Position numbers and translations under genes: made by a program. A DNA stretch of 64,000 nucleotides from Platerodrilus igneus (taxonomy: Eukaryota; Arthropoda; Insecta; Coleoptera; Lycidae). Numbering within the stretch: the stretch's first letter is position 1; each line of letters opens with the position of its first letter. Positions 1 through 11,179 of this stretch are shown here, piece after piece. The stretch spans positions 1 to 64,000 of the forward strand of contig JARFIW010001667.1 in NCBI GenBank assembly GCA_036346225.1, read 5' to 3'. The notes under the pieces are model-generated. The model did not search any database and was not told where the DNA came from. It saw nothing but the letters and a program-made list of their open reading frames with translations.

Positions 1-882
1 TTAAATAGGTCTATAAAATTGCCACTATTATCTTTATCGCTATTATTTAAATTAAGAGATTCTCGATGAGCTCTAAATGCCAGATTATGTGAAGCTAAGT
101 AGTTAATTATATCAATCAACCTTTCAAACAAGTTGTACCAATACTTTTGCGATTCTTTAACCAGTTTCTCGTTTTCTGCATTTATTGTTTTTCCGTGTTT
201 AATTCCTTTATAAAATTCAATCCATTTAATCATGCACACCATGTGTCCATGACTTTGTTCATGTCTTTGCAATATTCGACTCCAATCTTTCCAGTCGCAA
301 CATCCTTCTTTTACCATCTGTTCGCAAATGGGAAAAGAGTTTACATGGAAAGCAATAAACTTTATCTTCAGATATAGAGTAAACTAACCACCTGTGATGT
401 TGGTTTTCCCCATTACTCAATTTTCTATTAAAGTGGAATTTAGAAAAATGTCTATTATTATCGTCCCTGGGATAACTTTCGTCAGACGTTTCTAGGTTTT
501 GGTGAGGACTGTTTTGAATTAAGTCATGACGCTGCGAGTCCGTTATTGGAAATACCCACTTCCCCGGATCAGAATCCATAAACAACGCTGTGAAATGGGC
601 TGCTTGTTTTTGAATCATTGAGTCACGAATGTTGTCGTCACAGTCTAACTTTTTACTATTACTGGTTTCAGAGACTTGAATAACTGTAGATTCTACCAGC
701 TCTGGATCTAAAGTTGGTTCAGAAACTTGTACAAGAGAGTCATCAGACTTTAATGTTATTATAGTACCGACCAGTCCTGATGAAGGTTTCTTAAAAAGTT
801 TTAACATACTGGAACTCATGGTTTGGTAGGACAGAGCCTTTTCAACTTTTTCCTTTTTCTTTTTGACGCACCAGGTTCCCAT
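1..882 (-). pseudogene. ZMYM1/TTF-type hAT transposase-like, N-terminal part, frameshifted
   Basis: An open frame runs from 882 down to 259. Its last third has the layout of a TTF-type zinc finger as found at the N-terminus of ZMYM1-like hAT transposases: an R-x-F region, an NGE...HRWLVYS stretch, then VYCFPCKLFSH with two metal-binding cysteines. The frame then ends out of register. A second minus frame from about 315 to 1 continues the family pattern: DWSRILQRHEQSH, then a W-x-E/x-L-V region, NYLASHNLAFRAHRES and GNFIDLF at the window edge. One frameshift near 300-320 therefore separates the zinc finger from the start of the DUF4371/RNase H-like part. The catalytic region lies off the window. 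The family role would be DNA cut-and-paste transposition, but this copy is not translatable as one protein. The family is recognised from motif order only. Confidence 0.72.
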
Positions 883-2594
883 TTCCTACCTATATCTCTG
901 TTTCTAGAAGGCCCTCCTGACATTATAATGACGATATCAAATATAAAAAGCAAACACGCTTATACCAGCGCAGATTAAATGCAAAAAGCTTTGAATATTA
1001 TATATAACCGACTTAAAATAGAGGAAGTAACTTAATAATTAATTATATAAAAAATTTAATTAACACATGTAATTCACATCATACCCAATGTAAAATGTAT
1101 GCATGTAATCCAAACAATATTAGCACAGAAGCTTTTAGTAATTATAATCAAAAATACTAACAATTATAGATTCTTTATCTTTATTTTAACTACGCGTTAC
1201 TTTAGTCGTTGGTTATAACTTCATACTAAGAGTAATTTAACTACACACTTCACGTATAAACAACAACTGAACGTCCGTAACAATTTACGCAAGTTATGTA
1301 TCCCCCAATTATCTATATGTATTGAATATATTGAATCTAATAAGAATTATTAGAAATTGTTAAATAAAGTATAAGTTCATAGCAACAATGTAATACAAGG
1401 ATAACCCAGAGAGGTTATCGACAGTTCATGAGAACGGACATGCAACTTTGCATCCGAGAGGGCAGTGATACTGCAGGTGGCAGGTCACAGGCGGTTAACA
1501 TACCGCAATTACTTAGAAATAAGATTGTTACAATGTAATAAAGTGTACAATTAAGAGAAAAGCAGACATGAGAGTTCCCACAGCCGTGTGAGGGGCAGGT
1601 TATTATAAAAAGCCCGGGAGCTCAAGGCCCGGTAGTCAGTCTTCGAACTCCATACTTTGTTGTTTAAGCTACTCAATTGAGTCAGTCTGAGTACTACAGC
1701 TTTTGCATTGTTGTCTACCTAGACTACTCGCCTTAGTACAATTAATATTATTTTGATTAAAGTTATTATATTTTACAGTTATTCAAAATTCCATTGTAAT
1801 TTCTGTTTAAGAATCAATAAAAATTGTTAAGAGTTTTCGGAATTGTTTTTAAAAACACCGCTCCAAAGGCCCGAACCTTAACTCGCATACAGTTTAAGAC
1901 GGACAAAGGAGGGTGGTTTAGTTTTGCCTGTAATTGTATACAAAGGGAGGGGGTGGTATCGACCTAATACGTACCTGTACTTTAAACACTATACTATATT
2001 TGTATTAAACTTGTTTAAGTCATCTTGACTGCATTGTTAAATGTTAGATGTTTGAATATGCGAAAGTGTAAAAGCCTACATAAGCAAAATATAATTATCA
2101 AACAAAAAAGTGCGCGATGTGCTATACTTATAAAAAAAGTATAGAATGGTGCCTTGCAGCGGTCCTAGCAGTAAAAAGACGACTGACTTTTTCAAGCAAC
2201 TACAAGAATAGCAGTAGCGCAGAGAAAGGGTATGCATGTATTATACAGCGCACTGTTACTATAAAATATGTTATTTTACGGGTAGCTCGAACGTGTAATT
2301 GATCACGACTTATAGCTCCATCGGTGGTTTAAAAATTCTGAGACCATTGTCGTTTGAAAAATGTTTGGAAATTATCAGAACGGGAGCGGGTTGAAGTATA
2401 GATGGATAGATGGATGATTAACCGAGCTTTCTACCTTTTACGAGGGAATCGGAAGTTGACAGACATCAAGCATCTAATTCTCTATTTGAGTGGTATCGAG
2501 TACTTGTCGGTTCTAGAAATAATTACGTGCTACCGACCGCTATGCGGAAGATTTGGTTCTAGGAAATGAGCAACTTTGGCATTAATCCTAATTG
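883..2594. other. Non-coding stretch with one LTR-like promoter patch
   Basis: I found no supportable gene. At 1601-1640 a TATAAAA box precedes a GC-richer block and a CAGT initiator-like sequence (about 1634-1645), and an AATAAA signal follows near 1817. That spacing is typical of an LTR retrotransposon LTR, so a solo LTR near 1390-1890 is possible. I could not find matching termini or a target duplication. Confidence 0.3.
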
Positions 2595-4102
2595 TGTAAT
2601 AAATATATTTGCCTACTGCGTGAGGGTAGCCAATTCTCAATAAATAATAAATGGGCAGGACATCCAGCACTATAATACCCTCACGTTTCGGGACATTGCC
2701 TCGCAAGCTGCTGCAATCGGTGAGAGGGGGGAGTTCATTAAATAACAACACACTAAGACGAAATTCGGATTGTTTTATTAAATGGGCTACCAACTAAAAC
2801 TTCACCTAATTACATATGAAAACAAACATATACAGTAATTAACTTTATTTACAATAGGGCGCCACCATGGGAATTAAACGGCCCATGGACCAATCGCGGT
2901 AACAGCTCTCGTCGCACTTCGTCCGTGGGCGATGAACCAAAATTGCAGAACGGAAAATAAGTCACTTCACAGGGGCTAATCTTTTAAAGTCTCCGGCTAG
3001 CACAAACACAACTTAACTATACTTAACTAAAATACTTATTTTTGAATATTAATACAGTTACGGGTGCAAACACCCCAATAACAAAAATTAAGTAACGCTA
3101 CCCTAGTCTACTTAACTTGCATAGTGCGACGACCCTTCTTTAACCACGGGGTCCTCAACAACAGGAAAAATACAACCTTCACAAGGGTCAAATAGTACAG
3201 TAACGGGACTCCTGATCGGAGCTTTGCATACTCAGGTAGTCTCGTGGCTTAGTGATTACAGGCCTCAGACAAACATCAAAACAACAATAAAAATAGAAGA
3301 CCCTTCTAAAGCAATGCGGTCTCTAAAACAATACTTTAACGGAATCTATTTACTAGAACTGAGCTTTAACCCGACGTTGTATTTTGTGGAAATCGACAGG
3401 TACTGTATTTAAACAAATAATGGAATTATGATGCATAACACAGCCTTGAGTTCATGGTAATACCACATATACTATCTACTTACTCAGAAAAATAACTAAC
3501 TTAGAACATAACGGCACGCACTTGACTTAGAGAAATAAAACCCATCACTCAAACTTGCAAGTAACCGCCAGCTTTTGATTCTAACGCGTCTGGAAATAAA
3601 CAACCCCGTTTTCCCCCGGCTGACATCCTTATATACCTTTAAGTTATTTGAAAAATAACCCCTTGCCTAGCTCTCATACTCGACAAAGGATACGCCGGTC
3701 GTAAATCTTTAAGATTAATTAAACTGCCAATTGCACTAAGATAGCCACACAAGTAGCTCTCGGAACTAATTTTTAGTTGAGTACTCCGCTAATTGAAACT
3801 TTCCTTCCGACCACCCTGACATAAATAAGGTCCTAGAACATGATTGACATCTAATCATAGATAGCAACTAATCTGACATGTTTAGGGCCTTTCAAGTAAA
3901 GTGCCTTTAGAAAAATTAATTAACTCTTGGATTATATCTTCCTGGAACTTCGCTAGGACGCTACTTGGGTGATCTTGCAGCCGTTTACAATTGCAAACAT
4001 ATTTATGCTACATGACCTTCATTCTAATAATTAGAGTGCTAAAATTAAACTAAAAAATAACTATAATAGAACTATTAGAGCGTATTAAAACAGTATGTTA
4101 CA
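2595..4102 (-). repeat. 3' LTR of Gypsy 1
   Basis: Near-identical partner of 7777-9284, same length, TGT...ACA termini. It lies directly downstream (minus sense) of the polypurine tract. Confidence 0.92.
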
Positions 4103-4122
4103 CAGCCCCCCTCGAAAAATTG
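4103..4122 (-). other. Polypurine tract of Gypsy 1
   Basis: On the minus strand the bases before the 3' LTR read TTTTTCGAGGGGGGCTG and then TGTAAC of the LTR. A purine tract in this position primes plus-strand DNA synthesis in LTR elements. Confidence 0.75.
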
Positions 4123-4184
4123 AAATTGCTCTTAGGAATTTCAAGAAAATTGAAAAAATAAATGTAGAAATCAACCGCAAATGT

Positions 4185-6247
4185 TTAAGACAACTGAGTC
4201 TTTTCAGACAATTGGCGGAAGGAAAAAATAAAAAAATTGGAAAATAAAATATTAGTGAGGTCTTGGACGACTTCGTCTAAAGAAAAATTTAAAGTATTAA
4301 TAGCATAGGCTCCACTAGGAGCTCGGGATAATGTATCTGGTACCACATTAAATTTACCCTTCCTGTGGATAACTTCGAAATCAAATTGTTGGAGTTTCAC
4401 ACTCCATCTAGCTAAACGTCCCGCAGGATCTTTTAAGTTGTGGAGCCAAATTAAGGAATGATGGTCCGTGATGATCTTAAAATGAGTTCCTTCAATATAT
4501 GGTCGGAATTTTTGAATAGCAAAACACACCGCCAAAAGTTCCCGTTCTGTGACTGAATAATTTTTCTCTGCTGAATTTAAACTGCGAGAAGCATAAGCAA
4601 TTACATGTTCTTCGTCTCCTTCTCCCTGAGTTAAAACGCAGCCAACGCCGTAATTTGAGGCGTCACATTGTAAAGAAAAAACTTTCGAAAAATCAAGACT
4701 CCTTAAAACAGGAGCCTTTGTAAGAACGTCTTTAATTTTTTCAAACGAAATAAGAGCTTCGTCCGTCCATTTAATCGCTTGCGATTTTCTCTTTCCCTTT
4801 AATAAACCATTGATAGGTGCTATAATTGTGGCAAAATCCAAAACAAAACGCCTATACCAAGAGCACATACCGGTGAAACGTTTTATTTCAGTGGCTGTCT
4901 TGGGTTGAGGAAAATTTACAATTGCGTCAATTTTTGCTGGGTCAGTTCGGAGACCATCTTTATTCACAATATATCCCAGATATTGTAACTCTGGTTTACA
5001 AAACTCACATTTTGAAATGTTAATAGTTAAATTAGCGCTTTTCAACTTTTCATACACTTCGTTCAGAATTCTAATATGCTCCTTAAATGTGCTTGAAATA
5101 ATAATTATATCATCTAAATAAACAAATACCGATTGGGATAATGAAAAATCAAAAATAGAGTCTATGAGCCTCTGTAATGTGCCTGGAGCATTAGCCAAAC
5201 CCATGGGCATTACATTATATTGAAATAATCCGCGCCTTGGGACAGTAAAGACTGTTTTTTCCTTGCTTTCGTCACTCAAGGGCAATTGCCAGAAGGCTTT
5301 TTTTAAATCGATTGAACTGAGATATTTCGCATTGCGTAATCTATCAAGAATGTCATTTACAAACGGAATGGGATACGCGTCTTTTTTTGTAATTGAATTT
5401 AATCGTTTAGCGTCAAAACATACACGAAATTCACCTTTTGCTTTTTTCTTTACTAATAGCATGGGGGAGTTCCACGGGCTATTGCTTGGACTAATAATGC
5501 CCTGTTCAAGCATCGCATCAATTTCTTTATTAGCATGTTCCAGCATCGCCGGTGATAATGGGTAATACCTTTGTTTAATTGGTTCAATGTCCTCCGTTTT
5601 AATATGATGTGAAATTTTAGTGGTTCGGCCTAAGGTAGGACGATCCAGGGATTGAAATAAAGAAATAACATTGTTTAATTCAATTTTCTGGTCTTCATTT
5701 AAATCGGCCATAACTTTAATGAAATTTAATTTATTCGTTTCCGCAGAATAAGCATAAAATTCATTTTTTAAAAAATCTACTTTCAATTCAAATAATTGAC
5801 AAAAAGCAATCCCTAACGTTAGGGTACACTCTATTGAGTCGGAAACTAAAACATTTAAAGACCGAGTAACTCCGTTTATAGTCAAGGGCAAATTAATTGA
5901 TCCTAAAATTGATTGTGAAGTGCCATCTGCGGTTGTTAATATAGACGTTTTTACATTTTTAATTAATTCTAACTTATATTTATCCAATAAACACAGACCA
6001 TGTCTGCCTAAAATAGAGGTATTCGCCCCGGAATCCAACAGTGCGGTATAAGTTTCCTTAAATATCTCGATATTAATATAAGGTCTTGTATCACCTTTTA
6101 CTTTATAAAAATTTGAAAAAACCTTAGATGATTTACAAAAATTTTTAACTTTTACTAACCACTCCGACCACGTCTTTTTATCAGTAGCAATATTATTAAA
6201 CGAGGAAAAGCAACGGCTGCCTACGCGCTTTCCTGTCCTTAGTTTTT
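4185..6247 (-). pseudogene. Gypsy 1 pol: protease-RT-RNase H, no integrase
   Basis: The frame is open from the gag overlap near 6247 to a stop at 4185. Domains in order are an aspartic protease with LLDSGANTSILG (just above 6038), reverse transcriptase with FRVCFDAKRLN, SSIDLKKAFWQLPL and the catalytic FVYLDDIIII, then RNase H with LQCDASNYGVG, ERELLAVCFAI and ITDHHSLIWL, ending at PDTLSRAPSG. Only about 45 further codons follow. The HHCC zinc finger and DDE core of integrase are absent and the 3' LTR begins 82 bp later, so the loss is an internal deletion. The ORF itself is free of stops, which makes it the best preserved pol in the window. It is expressed from gag by -1 frameshifting if the site at 6242-6248 works. 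Listed as a pseudogene because the element is incomplete. Confidence 0.88.
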
Positions 6248-7606
6248 TGCATTATTTGAGCAGTTTGGACAATTTGTGGACGTAACTTCCCGCTGCCCAC
6301 AAGAATAACAAAATATTTCGCGTTTCTCCGGACAAGTATGAAACGAGTGACCGCGTCTTTTACAGTTGAAACAAATTGTCGAAAATTTTGCTGTGTTTTT
6401 AAAATAATTCGAAACGCCGGACCGTGGTAAATTATTATTAGAAAATGAACTCTGTCGAACTTGGCGTTCTTAGATAACTGGTACGTTGGCAGAATCAGAA
6501 TGTTCCTGTTTAATAAAATTAGGAGGCTTAATGTCTTCTAAAACCTTACAACGAGAAATCAAGTGGGAAATGTCAGTCACATCAACTAACGCCAGTTGCG
6601 TGGCATAAAAAGTCTGTAAATTTCTTTTAATAATTTTTATTTGTTCCCGGACTGGAATGGAATCTTCTAATTGAAAAAATAAATTTACCATGTTTGAAAT
6701 ATAAATGATAGGTGATTCCTCGGCGCCTTGCCGTTTAGATTTAATTAACATTAAAAGATTCTCTGCATAATCGGCTGAAAGAAAATCTTGTTTTAATTTA
6801 GAAATTAATTGTTCCCATGAATTTACTGTACATCGCGTTGCTCTATACCAATCCAATGCTGAACTGGTGAAAAGATCAATAGCCCCTTCGAAAAGGTCAT
6901 CTGACGAAACTTTTCTTGCAACTTGCAGTTCCTTGACGCGTTGAATAAAATTTAAAACCGATATAGAATCAGACTCACCCGAAAATTGTAATCCCCACTT
7001 GTGGATCGGGACTGAAATCGTTGTTTTATTCAAGGACTTAATTAGAGTACCTAAATCATTACTAGAAATCGAAACCGATGGGGTATTAATGGAAGAAACC
7101 GTTGATGCTCCAGGGCATAAAACCTCTGCTGTTGGTGTTATTGTAGGATCTTTATTATCACTAGCCGAACAATAAGAAGGGTTTTCACTAACCTCGTTTT
7201 CCCCGTTTACCTGTTCTAAAATCTCAAAAGCTCTAATGCACTAAGAATGCAGTTCTTTGTGTACCTCTGAAAATTCACTATCGAAATTGACATAATTTAG
7301 TCTCTTTGTTACATGAATTAATCTCGTGTTAAGTTTAATATAATCTTTCTTTTTAAGGAGAATGGTAAAAGAATTTAAAATGTTTTCTAATTCAAAAATC
7401 TTAAGTTTTAATAATTCAATTTCGTCCTTTTGAACGATTTCAATTTTTTCATACTTAGAAAAAACATTACTGTCGACTTTCTCAACAATGAGTTTTGTAC
7501 GCAATAATTTTCGCTTTTCTAACACACTTAACTTTGTTGGTTCAACGTTTCTAATTAAAAGCTCGTGACTAAGCTCGTCGCTTCTTAATGCTTCCACTAC
7601 ATACAT
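6239..7606 (-). pseudogene. Gypsy 1 gag, two in-frame stops
   Basis: Three open segments lie in one frame. ATG at 7604-7606 starts MYVVEALRSDEL, matching the short alpha-helical start (DEL..EL..R) common in insect Gypsy gag. A coiled-coil stretch rich in E, K and L follows. A TAG at 7238-7240 interrupts. The frame resumes through the capsid region (around 7033-6470, with SSALDWYRATR and FLSADYAEN). A TAA at 6467-6469 interrupts again. The tail carries two zinc knuckles at about 6250-6375: CFNCKRRGHSFHTC is a standard CCHC, and the second (CYSCGQ...NCPNC) lacks the usual histidine. The frame ends at TAA 6239-6241. Gag forms the particle and binds RNA. The stops are single-codon changes in an otherwise open frame. 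Confidence 0.8.
6242..6248 (-). promoter_or_regulatory. -1 ribosomal frameshift slippery heptamer (A AAA AAC)
   Basis: The gag frame reads GCA AAA AAC TAA. The heptamer A AAA AAC has the X XXY YYZ form and the gag stop TAA (6239-6241) follows immediately. Slipping back one base continues without a stop into the protease frame: 65 codons separate GGA at 6231-6233 from the codon at 6036-6038, in the same frame. A downstream stimulatory pseudoknot was not assessed. Confidence 0.8.
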
Positions 7607-7757
7607 GATTAAATAAAAGGTAAATGTCCACAATAGCAAAACCTGTTGCTAAATCACTAATATTAAACTGTTAATTCTGCCTAAATACTTAATAGTAATA
7701 TAGAAATAAAACAATCTAAAACTTCGTCCGTGTGTTGTTTACCATATTTAAAATTTT

Positions 7758-7775
7758 AACCACGTTAATGCGCCA
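7758..7775 (-). other. tRNA primer binding site of Gypsy 1
   Basis: One base inside the 5' LTR the minus strand reads TGGCGCATTAACGTGG. The TGG start, complementary to a tRNA CCA end, and the position are diagnostic. The priming tRNA is not assigned. Confidence 0.7.
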
Positions 7776-7776
7776 G

Positions 7777-9284
7777 TGTAATAAATATATTTACCTACCG
7801 CGTGAGGGTAGCCAATTCTCAATAAATAATAAATGGGCAGGACATCCAGCACTATAATACCCTCACGTTTCGGGACATTGCCTCGCAAGCTGCTACAATC
7901 GGCGAGAGGGGGGAGTTCATTAAATAACAACACACTAAGACGAAATTCGGATTGCTTTATTAAATGGGCTACCAACTAAAACTTCACCTAATTACATATG
8001 AAAACAAACATATACAGTAATTAACTTTATTTACAATAGGGCGCCACCATGGGAATTAAACGGCCCATGGACCAATCGCGGTAACAACTCTCGTCGCACT
8101 TTGTCCGTGGGCGATAAACCAAAATTGCAGAACGGAAAATAAGTCACTTCACAGGGGCTAATCTTTTAAAGTCTTCGGCTAGCACAAACACAACTTAACT
8201 ATACTTAACTAAAATACTTATTTTTGAATATTAATACAGTTACGGGTGCAAACACCCCAATAACAAAAATTAAGTAACGCTACCCTAGTCTACTTAACTT
8301 GCATAGTGCGACGACCCTTCTTTAACCACGGGGTCCTCAACAACAGGAAAAATACGACCTTCGCAAGGGTCAAATAGTACAGTAACGCGACTCCTGATCG
8401 GAGCCTTACGTATTCAGGTAGTCTCGTGGCTTAGTGCTTACAGGCCTCAGACAAACGTCGAAACAACAATAAAAATAGAAGACCCTTCTAAAGCGATGCG
8501 GTCTCTAAAACAATACTTTAACGGGATCTATTTACTAGAACTGAGCTTTAACCCGACGTTGTATTTTGTGGAAATCGACAGGTACTGTATTTAAACAAAT
8601 AATGGAATTATGATGCATAACACAGCCTTGAGTTCATGGTAATACCACATATACTAATTACTTACTCAGAAAAATAACTAACTTAGAACATAACGGCACG
8701 CACTTGACTTAGAGAAATAAAACCCATCACTCAAACTTGCAAGTAACCGCCAACTTTTGATTCTAGCGCGTCTGGAAATAAACAACCCCGTTTTCCCCCG
8801 GCTGACATCCTTATATACCTTTAATTTATTTGAAAAATAACCCCTTGCCTAGCTCTCATACTCGACAAAGGATACGCCGGTCGTAAATCTTTAAGATTAA
8901 TTAAACTGCCATTTGCACTAAGATAGCCACACAAGTAGCTCTCGGAACTAATTTTTAGTTGAGTACTCCGCTAATTGAAACCTTCCTTCCGACCACCCTG
9001 ACATAAATAAGGTCCTAGAATATGATTGACGTCTAATCATAGATAGCAACTAATCTGACATATTTAGTGCCTTTCAAGTAAAGTGCCTTTAGAAAAATTA
9101 ATTAACTCTTGGATTATATCTTCCTGGAACTTCGCTAGGACGCTACTTGGGTGATCTTGCAGCCGTTTACAATTGCAAACATATTTATGCTACATGACCT
9201 TCATTCTAATAATTAGAATGCTAAAATTAAACTAGAAAATAACTATAATAGAACTATTAGAGCGTATTAAAACAGTATGTTACA
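7777..9284 (-). repeat. 5' LTR of Gypsy 1
   Basis: Direct repeat of 2595-4102 with TGT...ACA ends. The flank ATTG at 9285-9288 matches the other side of the element. Confidence 0.92.
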
Positions 9285-9393
9285 ATTGGTTTAGCAAGCG
9301 CTTGTGCACTCTTCGAGTGTCTTCGGCAATCTTCGATTATTTCCAAAATGTATATATACCACGGCGCTATCCATGGAAGCTGGCCGAAGATAA

Positions 9394-9704
9394 ATGTCAT
9401 CCGAAAATATTTCTCATTGCAACTCTTGTGGTGCTTCCTATACCTGGAAAAATGCTCTCAAACGGCACCAGAACAAATGTCGTGGTATACCATTGTCCAC
9501 GGTTAGCTTATACATCTGTCAGCAGCAAAGGACTTAAACTGTGGGTCCTGCGGTATCGCTTTTACGAGGATAGACAACTTACTGCGGCACAAGGAAAAAC
9601 AGCACGGTATGTCATTAAGCCGTAAACGTTCAGCTCCGCCAGCTGTTAAAGGGTCTTGTACGAAACAACCACAAATTCTATGTAAAGTATTCAATTTCGT
9701 TATT
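9394..9704 (+). pseudogene. Decayed copy of Polinton-type POLB N-terminal zinc-finger region
   Basis: ATG at 9394 opens a frame encoding a C2HC finger (CNSCGASYTWKNALKRHQNKC, first cysteine about ten codons in). It soon hits stops (TAA near 9532). The DNA matches 10252-10560 closely, including the spacing to a degenerate second finger and a conserved K-x-LCKV-like tail. It is a shorter, more decayed duplicate of the next feature, lying right after Gypsy 1. Confidence 0.62.
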
Positions 9705-10251
9705 TAAAACAAATTAAATTTTAATCTATAATTAGCCGCGCCCGCAAAATGAGAAACTAATGGTTAAATTTAATGCCGCTAAGCATATATTTACTTGGTG
9801 ATTCATTTAGAAAATATTCAAGCCTGCCATTTCCGAAAATATGACGTAGAAGTTATTTAAAATTAAATTGCTTTATTAGTAAGTATCCTGTAGACAACAA
9901 GGTTAGTATCCCTTTGGGAATTATTAATATGAACGCTATGCGATTGCTGAACCGTATAACATGGAAGACGTTTCCGGCGTTTCTACTAACTGCATTCGCA
10001 GCATGGACGATGCGAACCAGGCGCATGCATTGGTGCTAAATGTACTGGACGAGCAGCAAGGATTGGCAAAAGATGACGTCATTTAGTTCCCCGCTGAATC
10101 CTTAACTTCGTTCGGCTGTCTTCGGAAACCTTCGGTTTGCATTCTATAGGGTACATAAAGCAGGTACGCAAGAGTAAACTTTTTAGTTATAAGTTAGTTC
10201 GCTTACAAGTTTCACCAAAGTCCTATAGTGCTGATTTTGTTTTGTACTAAA
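9705..10251. other. No gene seen between the two POLB-like fragments
   Basis: No supportable ORF. The last part (10090-10140) contains TTCGGCTGTCTTCGG, which resembles 9317-9340 upstream of the first fragment, so part of the spacer belongs to the duplicated unit. Confidence 0.4.
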
Positions 10252-11035
10252 ATGCTCTCCGAAAATCTTTTTAACTGCAACTCTTGCGGTGCTTTCTATA
10301 CCTGGAAAAATGCTCTCAAACGGCACCAGAACAAATGTAGTGGTGTAACATCGTCCACGGTTAAGCTTATACATCCGTCAGCAGCAAAGTACTTAAACTG
10401 TGTGTCTTGCGGTATCGCTTTTACGAGAATGGACAACTTACTGCGATACAAGGAAAAACAGCACGATATGTCATTAAGCCGGATACGTTCAGCTCTGCCA
10501 GCTGTTATAGGGTCTTGTACAAAACAACCACAAATCCTGTGTAAAGTATGCGATTTCGAAATGGAAAAGACTACCTATGCCGCACACTTGAGAAGCAACA
10601 GATATAAAAATGCAGCAGTTGCCGCTACTAGCGACGATGGTGTAGAAATTGTTAGTACAGCGTTTAACAACCGTATGGCTAGCTATTGCATAAAGAACAC
10701 CAGTGTCGACGATAGAGTGTCCGAGTTTCTTTGGAAGCAGAAATAGTGGTTTATTCGATTACTTAATGAAAAAAGAACAGAAGATACAGCAATAGAAGCT
10801 AAATTCCGAACTCTACAGCGTCTACACAAAAATGGGGGAAGAGACTACCGATGTGAAATCCTTTAACACAAAAATATGGTTATAACGTCTTCTAGTAACC
10901 TGGAAAATATGTACGAGGTTTTAAGCGAAACCATGAGAACAAAATTAGAGGAATTTGAAACACGTGGGTACGGTTGGTCTTTGGAAAAGATGCTCTATTT
11001 AGAAATAGATATTAATGAGTATAAGCCGATATAAT
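10252..11035 (+). pseudogene. N-terminal region of Polinton/Maverick-type DNA polymerase B, broken
   Basis: ATG at 10252 matches the ATG of the 9394 copy and is preferred over the upstream in-frame 10228. Residues show three zinc-finger-like units: CNSCGAFYTWKNALKRHQNKC, then CVSCGIAFTRMDNL, then CKVCDFEMEKTTYAAHLRSN. FNNRMASYCIKN follows, a motif I know from the N-terminal extension of arthropod Polinton polymerases. A TAG at 10744-10746 ends the first frame. After a gap, KSFNTKNM and then NLENMYEVLSE and GYGWSLEKMLYLEIDINEY (to 11030) follow, needing one frameshift near 10870. The last block corresponds to DLGWTIQEVLHLKVNIN in the POLB at 41 kb of this window. The exonuclease and polymerase domains are missing. 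It is a 5' fragment from a different Polinton than the one at 41-64 kb. Confidence 0.68.
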
Positions 11036-11179
11036 GAGTTCTAGGTTGAGAATAAAATTTGTGAATATGTATTTAGAAATGTGGTTTACAAAATTTAAAC
11101 TGTATTAGTAAAAATTGTCTGTAATAAAAAGTTTTGAGAATGGTTTTCAGATTTTCCTTTAGGTATGAGCTGCAGAAAA

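Larger units (their letters stand above)
2595..9284 (-). mobile_element. Ty3/Gypsy LTR retrotransposon 1, integrase-less
   Basis: Two direct repeats of equal length (1508 bp) bracket gag and pol on the minus strand. Both begin TGTAAT and end TTACA on the plus strand. The four bases just outside are ATTG on both sides (2591-2594 and 9285-9288), a 4-bp target duplication as expected for a Gypsy insertion. The primer binding site abuts the right LTR and the polypurine tract abuts the left LTR, confirming minus orientation. By eye the LTRs differ at roughly 30-40 positions, nearly all substitutions, so the insertion is moderately old. Pol stops soon after RNase H, leaving no room for integrase. 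gag carries two stops. The copy could only have moved with help in trans and is now dead. Confidence 0.93.

Noticed and set aside
1389..1890. Solo LTR with TGTAAT...CATACA ends
   Set aside because: Promoter and polyadenylation signals fit, but no target duplication was found and the ends are arbitrary. Kept only as a note in the region entry.
5263..5565. 100-codon plus frame opposite pol
   Set aside because: Antisense shadow of the Gypsy 1 reverse transcriptase.
9302..9625. 107-codon plus frame
   Set aside because: Out-of-frame reading of the POLB-like zinc-finger fragment; the real frame starts at 9394.
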